Positions 22,111-35,115 of a stretch of 64,000 bases of DNA are shown here, one piece after another. The stretch is from positions 1,612,001-1,676,000 of the forward strand of contig OX419760.1 in NCBI GenBank assembly GCA_948567375.1, given 5' to 3'. The translations under genes were made by a program, and so were the position numbers. Each line of letters begins with the position of its first letter. The stretch's first letter is position 1. The notes beneath the pieces are model-generated. The model did not search any database. It saw nothing but the letters and a program-made list of their open reading frames with translations, and was not told the origin of the DNA. Source of the stretch: Lunularia cruciata (lineage: Eukaryota > Streptophyta > Marchantiopsida > Lunulariales > Lunulariaceae).

Positions 22111-23350
22111 TTATTCTTGATACTCTCCTATAGAGAGTGATACCATTCTAAAGAACAACTCAATCCGCTCTATTTGACCAATACGCAACTCTACTTCTTC
22201 ATTCTCATTCTTTTCTAGCTCCATCTTCAACTTCATTTCAACAAAGCAAGACAAGAAATTCTCTATTTCTCCAAGGTCTATCAATAATCTTACCTCATTG
22301 CCTTCTAGGACTCCATTTACAACAATCAATTGTGTGTTTATCTTCCTCAACCTTTGCGTACTTGTACTCTTCCTCTCTCCACTTTTACTCTTGTCTATTG
22401 AGCCAATAAGGTCACAAGGTATATTTACTAGCAATCTTTGTTTTTCAAAGAAGATGCTCAAGTAGAACAAGAATGTTGGAGAAGTGGTTGAGTTGGTCAT
22501 ATAAAGAGCATGATTGGAGCATGATTGGAGCAATCATGCTCCTTGGTCTTAGAAATGAATGTTGCACAATTGCATAAGAATTGGTTCACCAAAGTGTGTG
22601 TTTCAACTCAATAATGTTAAGTCAAGACTTACTCTTCACCTCCTCTAAGCACTCATGCTATTTTCTAAGCACATGCAATGACTTCAAAAACAATACAAAG
22701 ATTTTGTATCATTACCTCTTGGTGAATTCACTCTTTGAACTCCCATTTGAAAACTTCAAGAGCTTATGCTAGACTCATATTGATTACCATAACTTGTAGA
22801 TAAAAAAATGCCTCCATGCTCCCTTGTATATGTTTCTTTTGCTTTTATCTCATAGTTGGGTTTAAGTCATCTGCACAGAATCCACGAAATGAAAATGTTT
22901 TAGCAGCCTTTCATGCATTGCCGTCCAAGTGATCTCTCTTTCTTCTACCAACATTGATTGTTTCCAAGAATTGTACCATGCAAGGGCTTTATTGATAAGG
23001 TATCCACATGCAAACATGCATGTGAAATGATTGGTGATTTCACTTATGAATAATCAAGAGTATTGATTCATTCTTGAAATCTAGTTTTCCACTACTCCCA
23101 TAGGACAAAATCCCTTGTAAGGAATGATCTTGCACGTCTTCTTCCTCAATGTGACTTCATTGTTGACCAAGGTTGATGTCATTGGTATGAGTGACTCACC
23201 AAGTACTTCAACCACTATTATTTGGGTTGATTTCCCTTCTTGCGTTACATGATCATACTTGACTTTGCAATACCTCATTGTCATCTTGATGTCTTAAAAC
23301 TAGTTCAACATCCTTTGCATTCTTTGCATAAGATCCTACAATTAAGGCTT
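22111..23350 (-). pseudogene. gag and protease of copy E (decayed)
   Basis: The 22533-22111 frame contains the protease start (LIVVNGVLEGNEVRLLIDLG) followed by ENFLSC. The 23284-23081 frame and nearby pieces match gag of copy A, including VTQEGKSTQ and YKGFCPMGVVEN. The zinc knuckle expected between them is not found; near 22500-22540 a short AGCATGATTGG duplication replaces it. Confidence 0.75.
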
Positions 23351-23943
23351 CATGATTCATACACTTGGCAAACACTCAATTGCTACTTCCTACTTCAATA
23401 GAGGGTTAATATGATCACTTGGGAGAAAGCATGGACAATTGGGACCTCAAAGGATATCACTTATTGATAATATTATTCACCAAAATTTTTTAATTATGAA
23501 ATCCCTAAACATCACTTTAGATCTAACTATATAATGGATTTTTACTTGAGAGTTGAAAGGGAGAGGATTTGATATATTTAGATCCATTATATCATAAAAA
23601 AATTTAGATTGTCAAATTCCAGTCTTTGTTAAATATCACTATAGGTAATATCACTAATTTTGGTGAATTCATTACTATGTAGATGAACTCTATTCCAAAA
23701 TGGTAAACAATATATACTCTCATTTGCTCATTTTGGATGTTTATAATTTTAATGTGGAACAAATACTAGAATAGAAAGCAAGGTGCAAGAAATTTTCTTC
23801 CAAGAGCATCCTCTTTCTAAAACACCTCAATATATTGATTGCACTATGTTTTCTCTCCTTGAAATTACTTAGTCTCAATAGCTTGTGTTCTTCCAAGAGG
23901 GATGATCTACTCTCTTGGGTTAAAACACCTACTCTATTACCAT

Positions 23944-24521
23944 TGTAATATTCCAAGGGAAGGAGAAATACAAGAGAAATACAAGGTTTCATACCTCAAT
24001 ACTCCAATGCCCCAAAGGAGCACATTTCTTTATTATATAGCAAAGAGGATCCACTCAAAGGGAGCTCCTTCCCTGGATCAATTACATAGATTTGTGACAT
24101 GTCAACAAGGTCCAATCTAAAGTTAGTTGTGTGGATTAGTGACATGTTTATGCTTGTTCTATTTGGTTGGTCAACCAAGTTTGACCAGAGAGAATATTTG
24201 GAGAATCTTCTTATAGGAAGTTTAGAATAGCATGGGTGAGATATTATTGGGAAGCTCTCAAAGAGACAAAAAAGAGGAAATGGAAATGCCTTTTTTGATG
24301 TAGGAAGGGAGGAATTTTTTATTTTTTGAGGCCTAATTCATCCGTTTAGACTTCCAAATTTAACTCTAAGGTGTTTTAGGTGTTTTTGGCCTTTGCACTT
24401 TTAGTGGAAGTACTCTTTTGTGACATCTCTAACTGATCTACTAAGAACATCATATATATCATGCCTTGCTTACAAAGCTAATTTCCATATCCAGATAATA
24501 TGTGTAGCTACTGGTATTACA
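23944..24521 (-). repeat. 5' LTR of copy E
   Basis: 578 bp, bounded by the family ends TGTAATATTCC and GGTATTACA. The target-site duplication follows on one side and the primer-binding site (complement of 23931-23942, similar to TGGTATCAGAGC) on the other. Confidence 0.85.
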
Positions 24522-24526
24522 CCTAT

Positions 24527-25985
24527 ACATACTTTGTTCATAATTAGATAGGATATGATACAAAGGTCTTGTGTTTGTTTATTAGTTGATAAGCTAGCAA
24601 TAAATGACACAAGGTTGAGGTGGCCATTCCATTTGGACCATGCCTACTTAAGATAAGATTAAGATAAGATTAGTGAGGATTAAATCTAATTGGTGGATTT
24701 CTAGCAATTTGTAGCCATTGGATTTCTTTGTAGCTAGGTAGCAGTTGTATAATAAGCTTAGGCCCAATTTTCACCACATCCATTTAATGCATTCTTCTTT
24801 TGAAGTAAATAAAGTTTATACCATGAAGACTCTTGAGCTGGTGTATGGATATTAGTTTGTACTTTGTATGCTGGTGTATGTATATTAGTTTGTACTTTGT
24901 ATGAATGATTGCATGCTTAATTGAGTGGGAGTGAGGAATCTTGATGTATGAGCAAAAGCACTTGAGTGAAGGGAATTAATTTTGTGAAACTAGAGTATAA
25001 AATTCTAGGGGCTCTATAGAGATCAAGAATGATATAATGATAGGCTACCACACCCTTGGAGTAAAGTAATACTACCTTTTAAGATTAAGTAATGTATTCA
25101 TTTGAGACTCTTGTGACAATTTGCCTTTGAGAAGTGTACAACATTGCTTATAGTCAAAGTTGTTAGGGTGATAGGACCCTTGAAATTCCTACCTCTGCTT
25201 TGTATGCACATTCTAAATTTTTTTTTGTAGTACCACTTGGTCAAGTTGATCTCATACAATTACAAAGCTTGTAATGAAAACTAAACACTCAAACAAGCAA
25301 CTCAATGACATTAATCTAGAACAAGTTATATTAAGAGGTTAACAAAGGAATCCAAGGCAAAGTGAACTTTTTTACAAATGAACCATCACATTCAAGACTC
25401 CTTTGGATTAAATCTCTAATGAGTATGATTCTTGGTGATAAATTTTAGAAGTGCACCAAAAGTGGTGACCATACCCTCTTCTGGGAATAACTTTGTTCAA
25501 GAGGTTAAATACAAAAGAATAGATTGTTATCTTTGTGATGCTTTACCTCAATTTTAGCCACCTTCAACTTGTATCCTCTTGGGACCAACAGTTCTTACCT
25601 CATTATTGAAAATTTGAACAAAACTTGGTTGTTACGCAACCAACATCTAGAACTAAAATCCTCTTTTACCTCTCATAAACATAAACAACATGGGGAATTA
25701 ACTCTCTAGTCCAACTCATCCTCTATCTCAAGCATGTAAGTGTAGAAAGATTACTTGCAAGTGTCATCACCCTCTCTTCTTGCCTATTTACAAAAGTGGA
25801 TGGGAGTGCAAGATGGTGTGAAACTTGTGGTCTCCATTCAATAATATCTCCATCAATCAGCACACTAGGATCCACCATTGGCACTCCATGTAGATCAAGT
25901 TGTGTTTGTGTCTCTTGAGAGTGAATCTCTATACCAATAGCTTGAGTCTTGGCAGACTACACCATATTTCCACTAGACTAAAGTT
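24527..25985. other. Unassigned spacer between copies E and F
   Basis: No gene or element was recognised apart from a 33-bp tandem repeat (24837-24902). A doubled AAGATAAGATT phrase lies near 24649-24672. Near 25700-25980 the minus strand is partly open (LIDGDIIEWRPQVSHHL-like reading), without a recognised family. Confidence 0.35.
24837..24902. repeat. 33-bp tandem duplication
   Basis: Two adjacent copies of GCTGGTGTATG(G/T)ATATTAG followed by TTTGTACTTTGTAT, differing at one base. The near identity implies a recent duplication. Confidence 0.8.
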
Positions 25986-26587
25986 GTAGTGTTCCAAGGA
26001 CAAGAAAAACTCCAAGAGAAACCCAAGAAAGAAACAAAAGAGAAACATTCATTCCTCAATACTCTAATGCCTAAAAGGAGCACCTTGTCTTTATTATATA
26101 GCAAAGAGGATCCACTCAAAAAGAGGTACATTGTTGGATCAAATGCATGGATTGTTGATATGTTAGCAAGTCAAAGCCTTAGATAAGTTGCATGGATTGG
26201 TGATATGTTGATATTTCTCCTATTTGGTTCATCAAACAAGTTTGATCAAAGGGAATCTTTGGGGAATCTTCATGTACAAAGCTCAAAACAACATGAGTAA
26301 GGTACCATTTGAAAATCTCAATGAGAGAAACAAGAGGGGAGAAGGGAATGCCATTTTTCCCAAAAGGGTGGAAAAAATTATATTTTTCAAGGCCTAATTC
26401 CTTTTTTTAGGCCTTCAAAATTAGCTCTAATTTTTTGGGGGTGTTTTTGGCCTTTTCTCTATTAGTGGAAGCATTGTTTTGGCAATACCTCTGTTTGATC
26501 TATTTAGACCAATGTATATAACATCCCTAAAGATATTACAAAGCTAATTTCTAACTGTAGAAAATCTATCTAGCGAATGGTATTATA
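25986..26587 (-). repeat. 3' LTR of copy F
   Basis: Begins TGTAGTGTTCC and ends GGTATTATA, single-base variants of the family ends. The central TCTTTATTATATAGCAAAGAGG segment is the complement of the family TATA/poly(A) region. Confidence 0.82.
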
Positions 26588-26599
26588 AACTTCAACCTA

Positions 26600-28000
26600 T
26601 TCAAGATCTAACTTTCTCATTGCAAAGGTATTGCCCAAAAGATTTCACTAACACCGATGCATTGGTCAAGTTAATTATGAGCTCCTATGTGACCTCATAC
26701 AATTGGTTCCCATTCTCATGTACAAGATATTCCACATGCGGATGGTGGGTACCAAGGATGCATTTTTGGAGAATGCATTTAACTTTGTATTCCTTTGTGC
26801 CATCAATGAGTGTTGCACAAGGTCAAGCTTCTTGTATGGAAGGAAAGTGGATTGATCGGGGTGCATATCTTCATAGCAAGGAAACATGGAACATTGGATG
26901 GATCTGCATGTATGGTGGTAGCTCAAGGTGATAGACCAATTTGATTGATGATGGAAGAAGGGCCAATAAACAAGGTCACAACTTACAAGTGCCATCTAAC
27001 ATATTTAGTCACACTTGATCCTCAACATTGAACTCCATGTGATTACAATGTGTATTTGCATATTGTTTTGTTAATTTTGGGCTATCTACACCATGTGCTT
27101 GGCATTCTCCACACCCTGTTGGATTCTAGAAAAAAAAGTGTTAATAACATCAACTTCGGTAGCCATTGGGCCAATTTTTACTAAGCTTCAAGGTGTAAAA
27201 TGGTGTTCAACATACATGAGGAAGAATGATGTGACATGTGTAGATGCATTCACTTAATTATTGTAGGAAAATTCTACTAGTGGAAGAAAGGTGTCCTACC
27301 TTTCTTACCCCTCTAAGGTGAAACCCCCAAGCATATTCTTGATAATGCAATTAGCTTGCTCTATTTTTCCATTTCTTTGTGGATGGTATGCCATGGACAT
27401 AGCAAGTTTAGTTTTGAAGACACCAAAGAGTGTTCTCCAAAACAAACTAGTGAATTGAGCATCCCAATTGATGTTGAACGCTCAAGATAGTGTATGGTGA
27501 GAAAAGAACACAACTTAGTACAATTAAGCTAATTGTAGAATAGTCATGTCCTTGGTCATAGAACACACATGAATCATTTTTCTAAGTCAATCTACAAAGA
27601 TTACAATGAAGTCAAAACAAAAGGTGATATTGGGCAATTTACAAACCAGATCTATGCTAGCTTGTTCCAAATGTTGTGTAGGAGTAGGGATGGGTTGAAG
27701 AAGTCCTATGAGAGCTTAATTAGAGGCTTTATTTTGTTGACACAATATGAAACTTTGAATGTACTCCATCACATTGTGCTCATCTTAGCCTAATAGTAAT
27801 AGCATTTGATTGCATCTAAGGTCTTGCCCAATCCAACATGACTTGCAATGGTAGAATCATGACATTTTGCTAAAATGGGGGTTTTTAGGTCTGGAGCATC
27901 TGGGATCCATAACTTACCATCATAAAAGGTGAGTCCTTGGGACCTAGTTACTAGTTATACCTTTGGATGATTGAGCTTCTCTAGTTTGTGGGTAAGTCTT
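26600..28000 (-). pseudogene. Integrase and chromodomain region of copy F (decayed)
   Basis: Minus-strand fragments (for example 26995-26675) correspond to the GPY/F-type integrase tail and chromodomain of copy A. Remnants of the integrase core lie near 27350-27480. All are broken by stops and frameshifts. Confidence 0.7.
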
Positions 28001-28174
28001 TGTAGTAGTAAGAATCATTCGCAAGAAATCTAGGATCATCTTAACTTCTACAACCAAATTGTTCACCATAGGCAAGACTCAAACAAGAAGCCCTAGCTAA
28101 CTCCCTGCCAACAGCCATTGTTAGACCAAGGGGCAAGTGTTATTTAAAATAACTAGGTGTAAAAGGCACGTACA

Positions 28175-28870
28175 TTATGAATTTAAATTAATGCATCTAC
28201 AAGTTGCTTCTTGCCTTTCACATATATGATTGCCATGTTGAACTGTTGTCTCCACTTTGCCCAATGAATCTATCAATAGGATAGATTCTTGTGTGTCTTG
28301 GAGTAGACTAGCGGTTTGTAGTCTATCTCCATTAAAAATTCCTTCGTGCCAAGATAGTACTTCCAATGCTTGGTTTTAAAGACAATAGCAAACTCTTCTA
28401 GTTTGATGTTGTGATAGTTGTGCTCTATTAATGACAAATTTTGAGAGTAATATGCAATTGGTACCATCTATCACTCCCTTCCTATTGTAGAAGTACTGCT
28501 ATTATAAACCAAATGCATCTATAGCCAACTTGATTCTACGTGTTGGATCATACCATTTCAAGATTTATGTATACAACAATACATCTTTCAATTCTTGAAA
28601 GGCCAATTCTTGTGTGATTCCCCACATTCATTTCTTTCCCTTGCCAAGTAATACCATTAAGGGTTGTGCAACCTTGGAGAAGTCCTTAACAATTGACAAT
28701 AGAACCCAACCAATCCCAAGAAACTTTTGACTTGAATTTGATGTTCTATTTTTGAGTGACATCTATTTTATCTGTTAAAACTTGGATATATTTTTCACGT
28801 ACTCTATGCCTCAAGTAATCTACTTCAAGCTTGCCAAACTTGCACTTTGAGACTTTGGTATACAACAAAT
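28175..28870 (-). pseudogene. RNase H and partial RT of copy F (decayed)
   Basis: The 28467-28273 frame matches RNase H (PIAYYSQNLSLIEHNYH, KTKHWKYYLG, PLVYSKT). RT C-terminal sequence follows to about 28870, where the internal deletion joins it to gag. Confidence 0.75.
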
Positions 28871-28879
28871 TTTGTCAAG

Positions 28880-29640
28880 TTATGTTGGGACTACCCCTTC
28901 ATCTCTTCCAAACACTCTTGTTATTCTCTTAGCACATGCAATGGCTTCAAAAATGGTGCAACAATTTTGTACCATAACTTCTTGGCAAATGTTCTCTTTT
29001 AGCTCTCATTTGAAATTATCAAGAGCTTCCATGGGCTCATATTGGTTATCATGACCTAGAAATCAAGAGATACCTCCATATACTCTTGTATATTATTCTT
29101 GTACTTCAAATCTGATAGTTGGTTTTGAACCATCTTCATAGAATCCACGGATTGGAAATTCTTCAACATCCCTTCTTGCATCATAATCCAAGTGATTTCT
29201 CTTCCTTTTGCTAATATTATTTATTCCCAAACATCATACTATGTGAAAGCTTTATAAGTAAGGTAAGCACATGCAAACACACATACAAAATGATCAATGA
29301 TCTTGGTTGTGAACAATTGAAAGTATCAATTCATTCTTGAGATCCAATTTTCCACTACTTCCATAGAACATTGTCCCTTGTAAGGCTCAATGTTGTATGT
29401 CTTATTCATCTGTAATACTAATGTGACTTCATTGTTGATCAGGGTTGGTGTCATTTGCATGAGTGACTCTCTAGATACTTTGGCCACTACTATTAGGTTT
29501 TGAGATGATTCCCCTTCTTGCATTACATGATTGTTCCTAAAAGTACACACTTGACTTTGTAATACCTCTATTGTCATCTTGGTCTTCCAAAACTTGTTCA
29601 ATATCCCTTGCATTACTTACATCAGATCCTACAATCGTGG
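28880..29640 (-). pseudogene. gag fragment of copy F (decayed)
   Basis: The 29613-29326 frame matches gag of the other copies (MQGILNKFWKTKMTIE, EGESSQN, MNKTYNIEPYKGQ). Lower coordinates continue into the middle of gag, ending at the deletion junction near 28880. Confidence 0.75.
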
Positions 29641-30451
29641 CTCCATAATTCATACACATGGAAGACGGTCAATTGATACTTTTTGCTTCAATAGAAGGTC
29701 AATATGATCACTTGAGAGGGAGCATAGTCAATTAGGACTACCATTGGGACCTCAAAGGCTATCACTCATTGATAATATTCCTCATCAAAATGGAAAAATA
29801 TAAATTCTCTAAAATCTAAAAATCTAAAATCTAAAAATCACTTTTGATCTAATTACATAAAATGATTTCTACTTGATTGTTAAAAGGGAGAGAATTCATT
29901 ATATTTAGATTCATTGCATCATAGCAAAATATAAATGATCAAACCTCACTCTCTATTATATGTCGCCACATGTAAAATCACAAGGTTTAGTGAATTCATT
30001 ATTATGTCCATGAACTCCGCACCAAAATAGTAAATAATATATACTTTGCTATGACTCAATATTTATTAAATCATAGGGCTAAGTTAACTAAGATACTTAA
30101 ACAAGCACAATGTAGCCCAATTCCTATTGGAAAACAAATCATGGTTATTTATGCAGTTCTCAAAGGGTATTTAGACCAATCTTAGTCAAAATGATTGACA
30201 CTCCAAGCCATGTGCTACACTTGCTTACACTGGATGTACATAATGCAATCTTGATGTGAAATAGATTCAAGAAAGGAAAGTGAGGTGCAAGAAATTGCAC
30301 TCCAAGAGCATCCATCCCATCTTCTCTCTAGAACACCACAATCTATTGATTGAACTACTTTTTCCCCTCAAAATCACTCAATCTCAATAAAGAATGTTTC
30401 TCCAAGAGGGGTGATTCACTCTTTTGTATTAAACACCTAAAAAAGCACCAT

Positions 30452-31053
30452 TGTAATTTCCCAAGGACACAAAAACCCCCAAGAGAAACCCAAGGAAAGA
30501 AACAAAAGAGAAACACAAGGCTTCATTCCTCAATACTTTCATGCCCCATAGGAGCACCATGTCTTTATTATATAGCAAAGAGGATCCACTCAAAGGGAGA
30601 TACATCCTTGGATCAAATATATGGATTGGTGACATGCTAGGGAGCTCCACTCTTAGATAAGTTGCATGCTTGGTGAACATTGACATGTTAATCCTTGTCC
30701 TATTTGGTTGCTCAAACAAGTTTAACCAAAGGGAATCTTTAGAGAATCTTCATCTAAGAAGCTCAAAAACATGGGTAAGGTACCATTAGAAAGATCTAAA
30801 CAATAAAAACAAGGGGGAAAAAGGAAATAAAATTTTCCATAAAGAGGGAGGAGTATTCTATTTTTTGAGGCCTAATTTATTCATTTAGGCCTCTAAAATT
30901 CACTTTGAAGTCTTCAACCTTTGCTCTACTAGTAGAGTTACTCTTTTGTGACACCTCTATTTGATCTACTTAGAACATTGTATATAACATCCCTAAAGAT
31001 ATTAGAAAGCCAATTTCAACCTCTAGATAATCTATCTAGCTAATGGTATTACA
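30452..31053 (-). repeat. 5' LTR of copy F
   Basis: 602 bp, TGTAATTTCCC to GGTATTACA. The adjacent primer-binding site is strongly degraded (TGGTGC remains of TGGTATCAGAGC). Confidence 0.82.
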
Positions 31054-33899
31054 CAAGCTCCCCAACTCCACTCTCACCCATGTTAGTTTGAGTTAGTATA
31101 AATATTCTCTCCAAACTATTGGCTTGAGTCCCTATAAAGACTCTCTCTAAACTATAGGCTTGAGCCTCCATATATGCCGCTATCTCTAAAGAGTCATGTG
31201 CTCTCATAGCCTCCTCTAGAGTAGCATGGATCTGAACTAATTGAGTGGAAAGAGTGCCCAAGAGGGTGCTCTCTTAATACGAGCTTTGTCTCAAGTGCAT
31301 TAATAGTTTAGATCACTGCTAATGTCTCAATGGGTAGTCCATACCTTTGCTCTCCACCCCAAAACCCACATCCATCTCCTCATCACCTCTCGTGGGAACC
31401 TGTAAGTCCACATCTTACTCCACACTAATGTATGACACCTCATCTAATCTCATGGGGAACTCCAACCCTTGATCTACTCCCACCCAACCCCTGATCTCCT
31501 CATCTACTCTCATAGTATCCTCCAACATATTGTCTACTCTAGTGGCAACCTCTAAGTCCTCATCCACACTCAATGGGACCTAACACTCAACATTTACTCT
31601 CAAGGAGCAATCAAATGGAACAACATAATGGCATGGTGATTTGTACACAAATGAATGTAGTCTATCAAATGAAAAACATGAAACTTAGAAACACATTTGG
31701 AAAACTCCTTAGTTATATGTAATAATAGGGTATACAACAGAAAATGCATATACTCTCATGAAGTTCTACTATAATCCTCTCATTTTTCACTCTCTACCTC
31801 TAAATATTGGCCTATTGCTTATGTGAAGACCTCCTCATTCTTTGTAGTTCTTCTATATGTAACCTTATCCTCACTGCTTCCATATCTAACCTCATCTCAC
31901 CAAACATACCATGCTCTATACAAAATTGGGTAAGCCATTACCCTATAAATATCATCTTCAAGCAGTGGCATAGTTGCTTTTGTAGAAATATCAACATCAA
32001 GATTATATTACATGTAATATAAGCTTTGCCCAAAAAAAATTATATGCACTTGTTCTAGACATATTTATCTTACATGGAGGACAATATGCTCATGCACTAC
32101 CTTGGCCTCATTGAGGGCACTAAAATAGAGCACAATAATTGGAAAAGAGCCTCCAAGTAGAACACATTGCAGAGCTAGATACCTCTTATTTGTGAGATCT
32201 GTTAACCAAAAACCAATCATTCACCATTGCATGTAGAATTATCTTCTTATTGCTTATCCTTACTATGGGCAAAGCAAACACCTTCTTGATGTTATCCAAC
32301 AACAAAGAAAATGGTTACACACCAACATGGCATGTATCTATCTAAAGTTCTCAAAAGTTATGAACAATACCTAACTTGTACACACAATGGAATCTCAATT
32401 AAGAAAATTTGACCCGATACAAAAAGAAAATCCTAAAGGCAAAACTTTGGTAGCAAAATCATAATACCCTTTGAAAACTCATGGTCTTTTTTTGAGTTAC
32501 TGAATTTTGAATGTGGATAAAGAGAATAGAAACTAAACTCAATCCAACTATTAGCATACATTCTTTGAGCTTGGCAGGTTTTTCATATAGTCTTCAATCA
32601 GTCTACATACAAAATTATGCTAAATGGTATATTCAATGAGAAGTCAAAACAGAAGTTGTCAATTCCATCTTGAGTCACATATTTGCGTGCTACATTTAAT
32701 AGATACTCAAGAAAATTTTTCATATAATCTGCATTATGTGGAGGGAAAAAACATCTCCATTGTCAAATCACATCTAGTTGATACTTCAATTGATGGTTTT
32801 GGTTCATTGAGAGCAAAGAAGTATCGAGGATGCTCTAAGCGTATGTATTGATCAAGAGCTATCTAGAACTTGGGCTATTGGTTAAATGGTTTTTGTCACA
32901 TTATCATGCTAAGGATAGTCTACAAGCAACATGCAAGGGTACCTCCATCCACATGAACCCAAATCATCACATTGCCATGGAAAGTAATTTTGTAAGTACT
33001 CCCAAGCAGAATGCAAGTCTCTAAACCATATGATTATGTTACTTTCCTTAACACACCACAAATTGGTTTCTCATAATAGGAAGCAACTTTTTTCCCTTGA
33101 TATGCATTTGCCCCAAGCTATTGAAGGGAAAATAACATAAGACCTTTGGTGGTTGTATGTAGCTTATGTAGGAGTTAGAGCATGTAGAGGTTTGTCCTAA
33201 TGGGGATTTGCAAGCAAAATAGGAGCGGTGATGGAAGTTGTGGCTGAAGGTACCTCTAAGGCCTAGATTTGTAGAGCAAGATTGCAATGCGGAGGGGTTG
33301 TGGTAGAGGAAAGTAAGAAGGAAGGATTTTGTAGTGTTTTAGCATCAAGGAAGGTAGTAAGAGAGGTTTGTAATACAACATAATGCTAGAGTGGAGGTTT
33401 TTGGCTAACTACAATGATAAGGTGGGGAAGTCAGGCTCAAGAAGGGTTGGTAGGAGAATCAGTTTGAGGACAAAGGCAACCACATAGAACACATGAAGGA
33501 TGGGAAGACCCCATCAAGCCATACAAGTGGGAGAATGGGTAAGGTAGAAATGGTAGGAGAATGTATTTGGGTAGAATTATGAAAAGTGCTCAAAATCAGC
33601 AAAAAAGAACATTATAGTCTTGCAATTCACAATGATGTGGTCAGATTTAGATTCTCACATGAGGTCTCAAGTACTCTAGACCAAAATAGACTTTCAATTC
33701 AAGAATAGCTAGATCAGTTTCCCAATTTTGCTCCACTAGACTCTTGATCTGCATTTTATTCAACCAACACCATTTTATAAAAATATTAGGATTGTTGATT
33801 GTGTGGTAGTTGATTAGCTATACTACTTCACTAATATCTTCCATGTTTGGGTAATTCACCTTCTCATAAGATTTTGCTCTTGCTATTATGCAATCATGT
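31054..33899. other. Unassigned spacer between copies F and B
   Basis: No recognised domain. The minus strand at 31261-31054 is open with a doubled phrase (AYSLERVFIGTQAN and NSLERIFILTQTN), perhaps part of the sequence that copy F interrupted. A block at 33490-33520 shares GAAGGATGGGAAGACC with two sites near 58.7 and 63.2 kb. The rest is unassigned AT-rich sequence. Confidence 0.35.
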
Positions 33900-34511
33900 T
33901 GTAATACAAGTAGTTAGATATATTATCTAGAGGTGAAAATTTGCTTGATAACATCTAGAATGATATTGTGTACAATGGGTTAGGAAGATCAGACAAAGGT
34001 GTCATCAAAAGAGTACTTCTACTAATAAGGCAGAAGACAAAAATAGCTTGAAAACTTTAGAGCCAATTTTGGAGGCCTAAACAGATGAATTAGGCCTCAA
34101 AAATAGAATGGTTCTTCCCTCTCAAATTCTTACAGCTTGCCTTCTCCCCCCCCCCCTCCCCTATGATTTGTCTCATTGAGAGCTTTCCAAGGATACCTCA
34201 CCCACAAGATTTTGAGCTCCTGATAGGAATATTCCCTATAGATTCCCTTTGGTCAAACCCATTTGGCCGACTAGATAGGACAAAGATTGACATGTCACCC
34301 ATCCAAACACCTTATCCAAGGATGGAGCTCTTTGACAGGTTATAAATCCATGTATCTAATCCAAAGGGTGGAGCTTCCTTTGAGGAGATCCTCTTTGTTA
34401 TATAACAAAGAGAAAGTGCTCCTTTGTGGCACCTTCTCTTGAGTGTGGAATATTGAGTGTGAAACTTGTATTTTCTTTCTTGTAGAGTTCTCTTTTCTTG
34501 GGAATATTACA
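33900..34511 (+). repeat. 5' LTR of copy B
   Basis: 612 bp, TGTAATAC to ATATTACA. It contains a C-rich tract near 34146-34161 and a single copy of the unit multiplied in copy A. Confidence 0.85.
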
Positions 34512-35115
34512 ATGGTATCAAAGTAGGTGTTTTAATCCAAGAGAGTGGATCAGCCTTCTTGGAAGAACACGAGCTACTGAAATTGAGAAATTTGAGGGGA
34601 GAAAACATAGTGCAATTGCTAGACTTAAGAAATGTTTTAGAAAGCGGACAAGATAGAGGCACCGGGAGGACAATTTCATGCACCTAGCTTCCCATTCTTG
34701 AATCCATTCCACATCAAGATTATGTACATCCAACATAGGAGTATCTCTTGTGTATCACTTTGGAGAAGAATTCATGGACAAAGTGATGAATTCACCAAAC
34801 CCGGTGATTCTACCTATGGTGGTATACAATAGGGAGTGGGATTTGACAATCCATATTCTATTATGATTTTATGGATGTGAATGTACCAAGTCCTCACCCT
34901 TTCAACTTGCAAGTAGAAATCCATTATGTAATTAGACCAAAAGTGATATTTAGGAATTTTGTAGTCCGCAATTTTGGTGAGGCATATTATCAATGAGTGA
35001 TAGCTTCTAAGGTCTGAATGGTAGTCCCCATAGTTTTTGCTCTCTCTCAAGTGATCATTCTAACCCTCTATTGAAGTAGGAAGTAGCAATTGAACATTGT
35101 CAGTGTGTAGGAATC

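Larger units (their letters stand above)
18401..24521 (-). mobile_element. Ty3/gypsy chromovirus copy E, full-length but decayed
   Basis: A minus-strand element flanked by a perfect 5-bp target-site duplication CCTAT (18396-18400 and 24522-24526), which fixes both ends. Reading from high to low coordinates: 5' LTR, degenerate primer-binding site (23931-23942), gag, protease, reverse transcriptase, RNase H, integrase, chromodomain, polypurine tract (complement of the CCTCTCTTCTTTT at 19001-19013) and 3' LTR. All coding parts carry stops and frameshifts. Length is about 6.1 kb. Confidence 0.9.
25986..31053 (-). mobile_element. Ty3/gypsy chromovirus copy F, internally deleted
   Basis: Minus-strand copy with both LTRs (30452-31053 and 25986-26587, 602 bp each). 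Relative to copy E it lacks about 1.4 kb: near 28875 the sequence jumps from mid-RT directly into gag, so the RT N-terminal half, protease and zinc knuckle are gone. A foreign segment of about 110 bp lies in the RNase H region at 28072-28184. Integrase and chromodomain pieces remain at 26600-28000. Flanking pentamers AAAGT and CAAGC match only in part, so the target duplication is uncertain. Confidence 0.85.

Noticed and set aside
18401-31053. Copies E and F as one nested or composite element
   Set aside because: E has its own perfect target duplication (CCTAT) and both have complete LTR pairs separated by about 1.5 kb of unrelated sequence.
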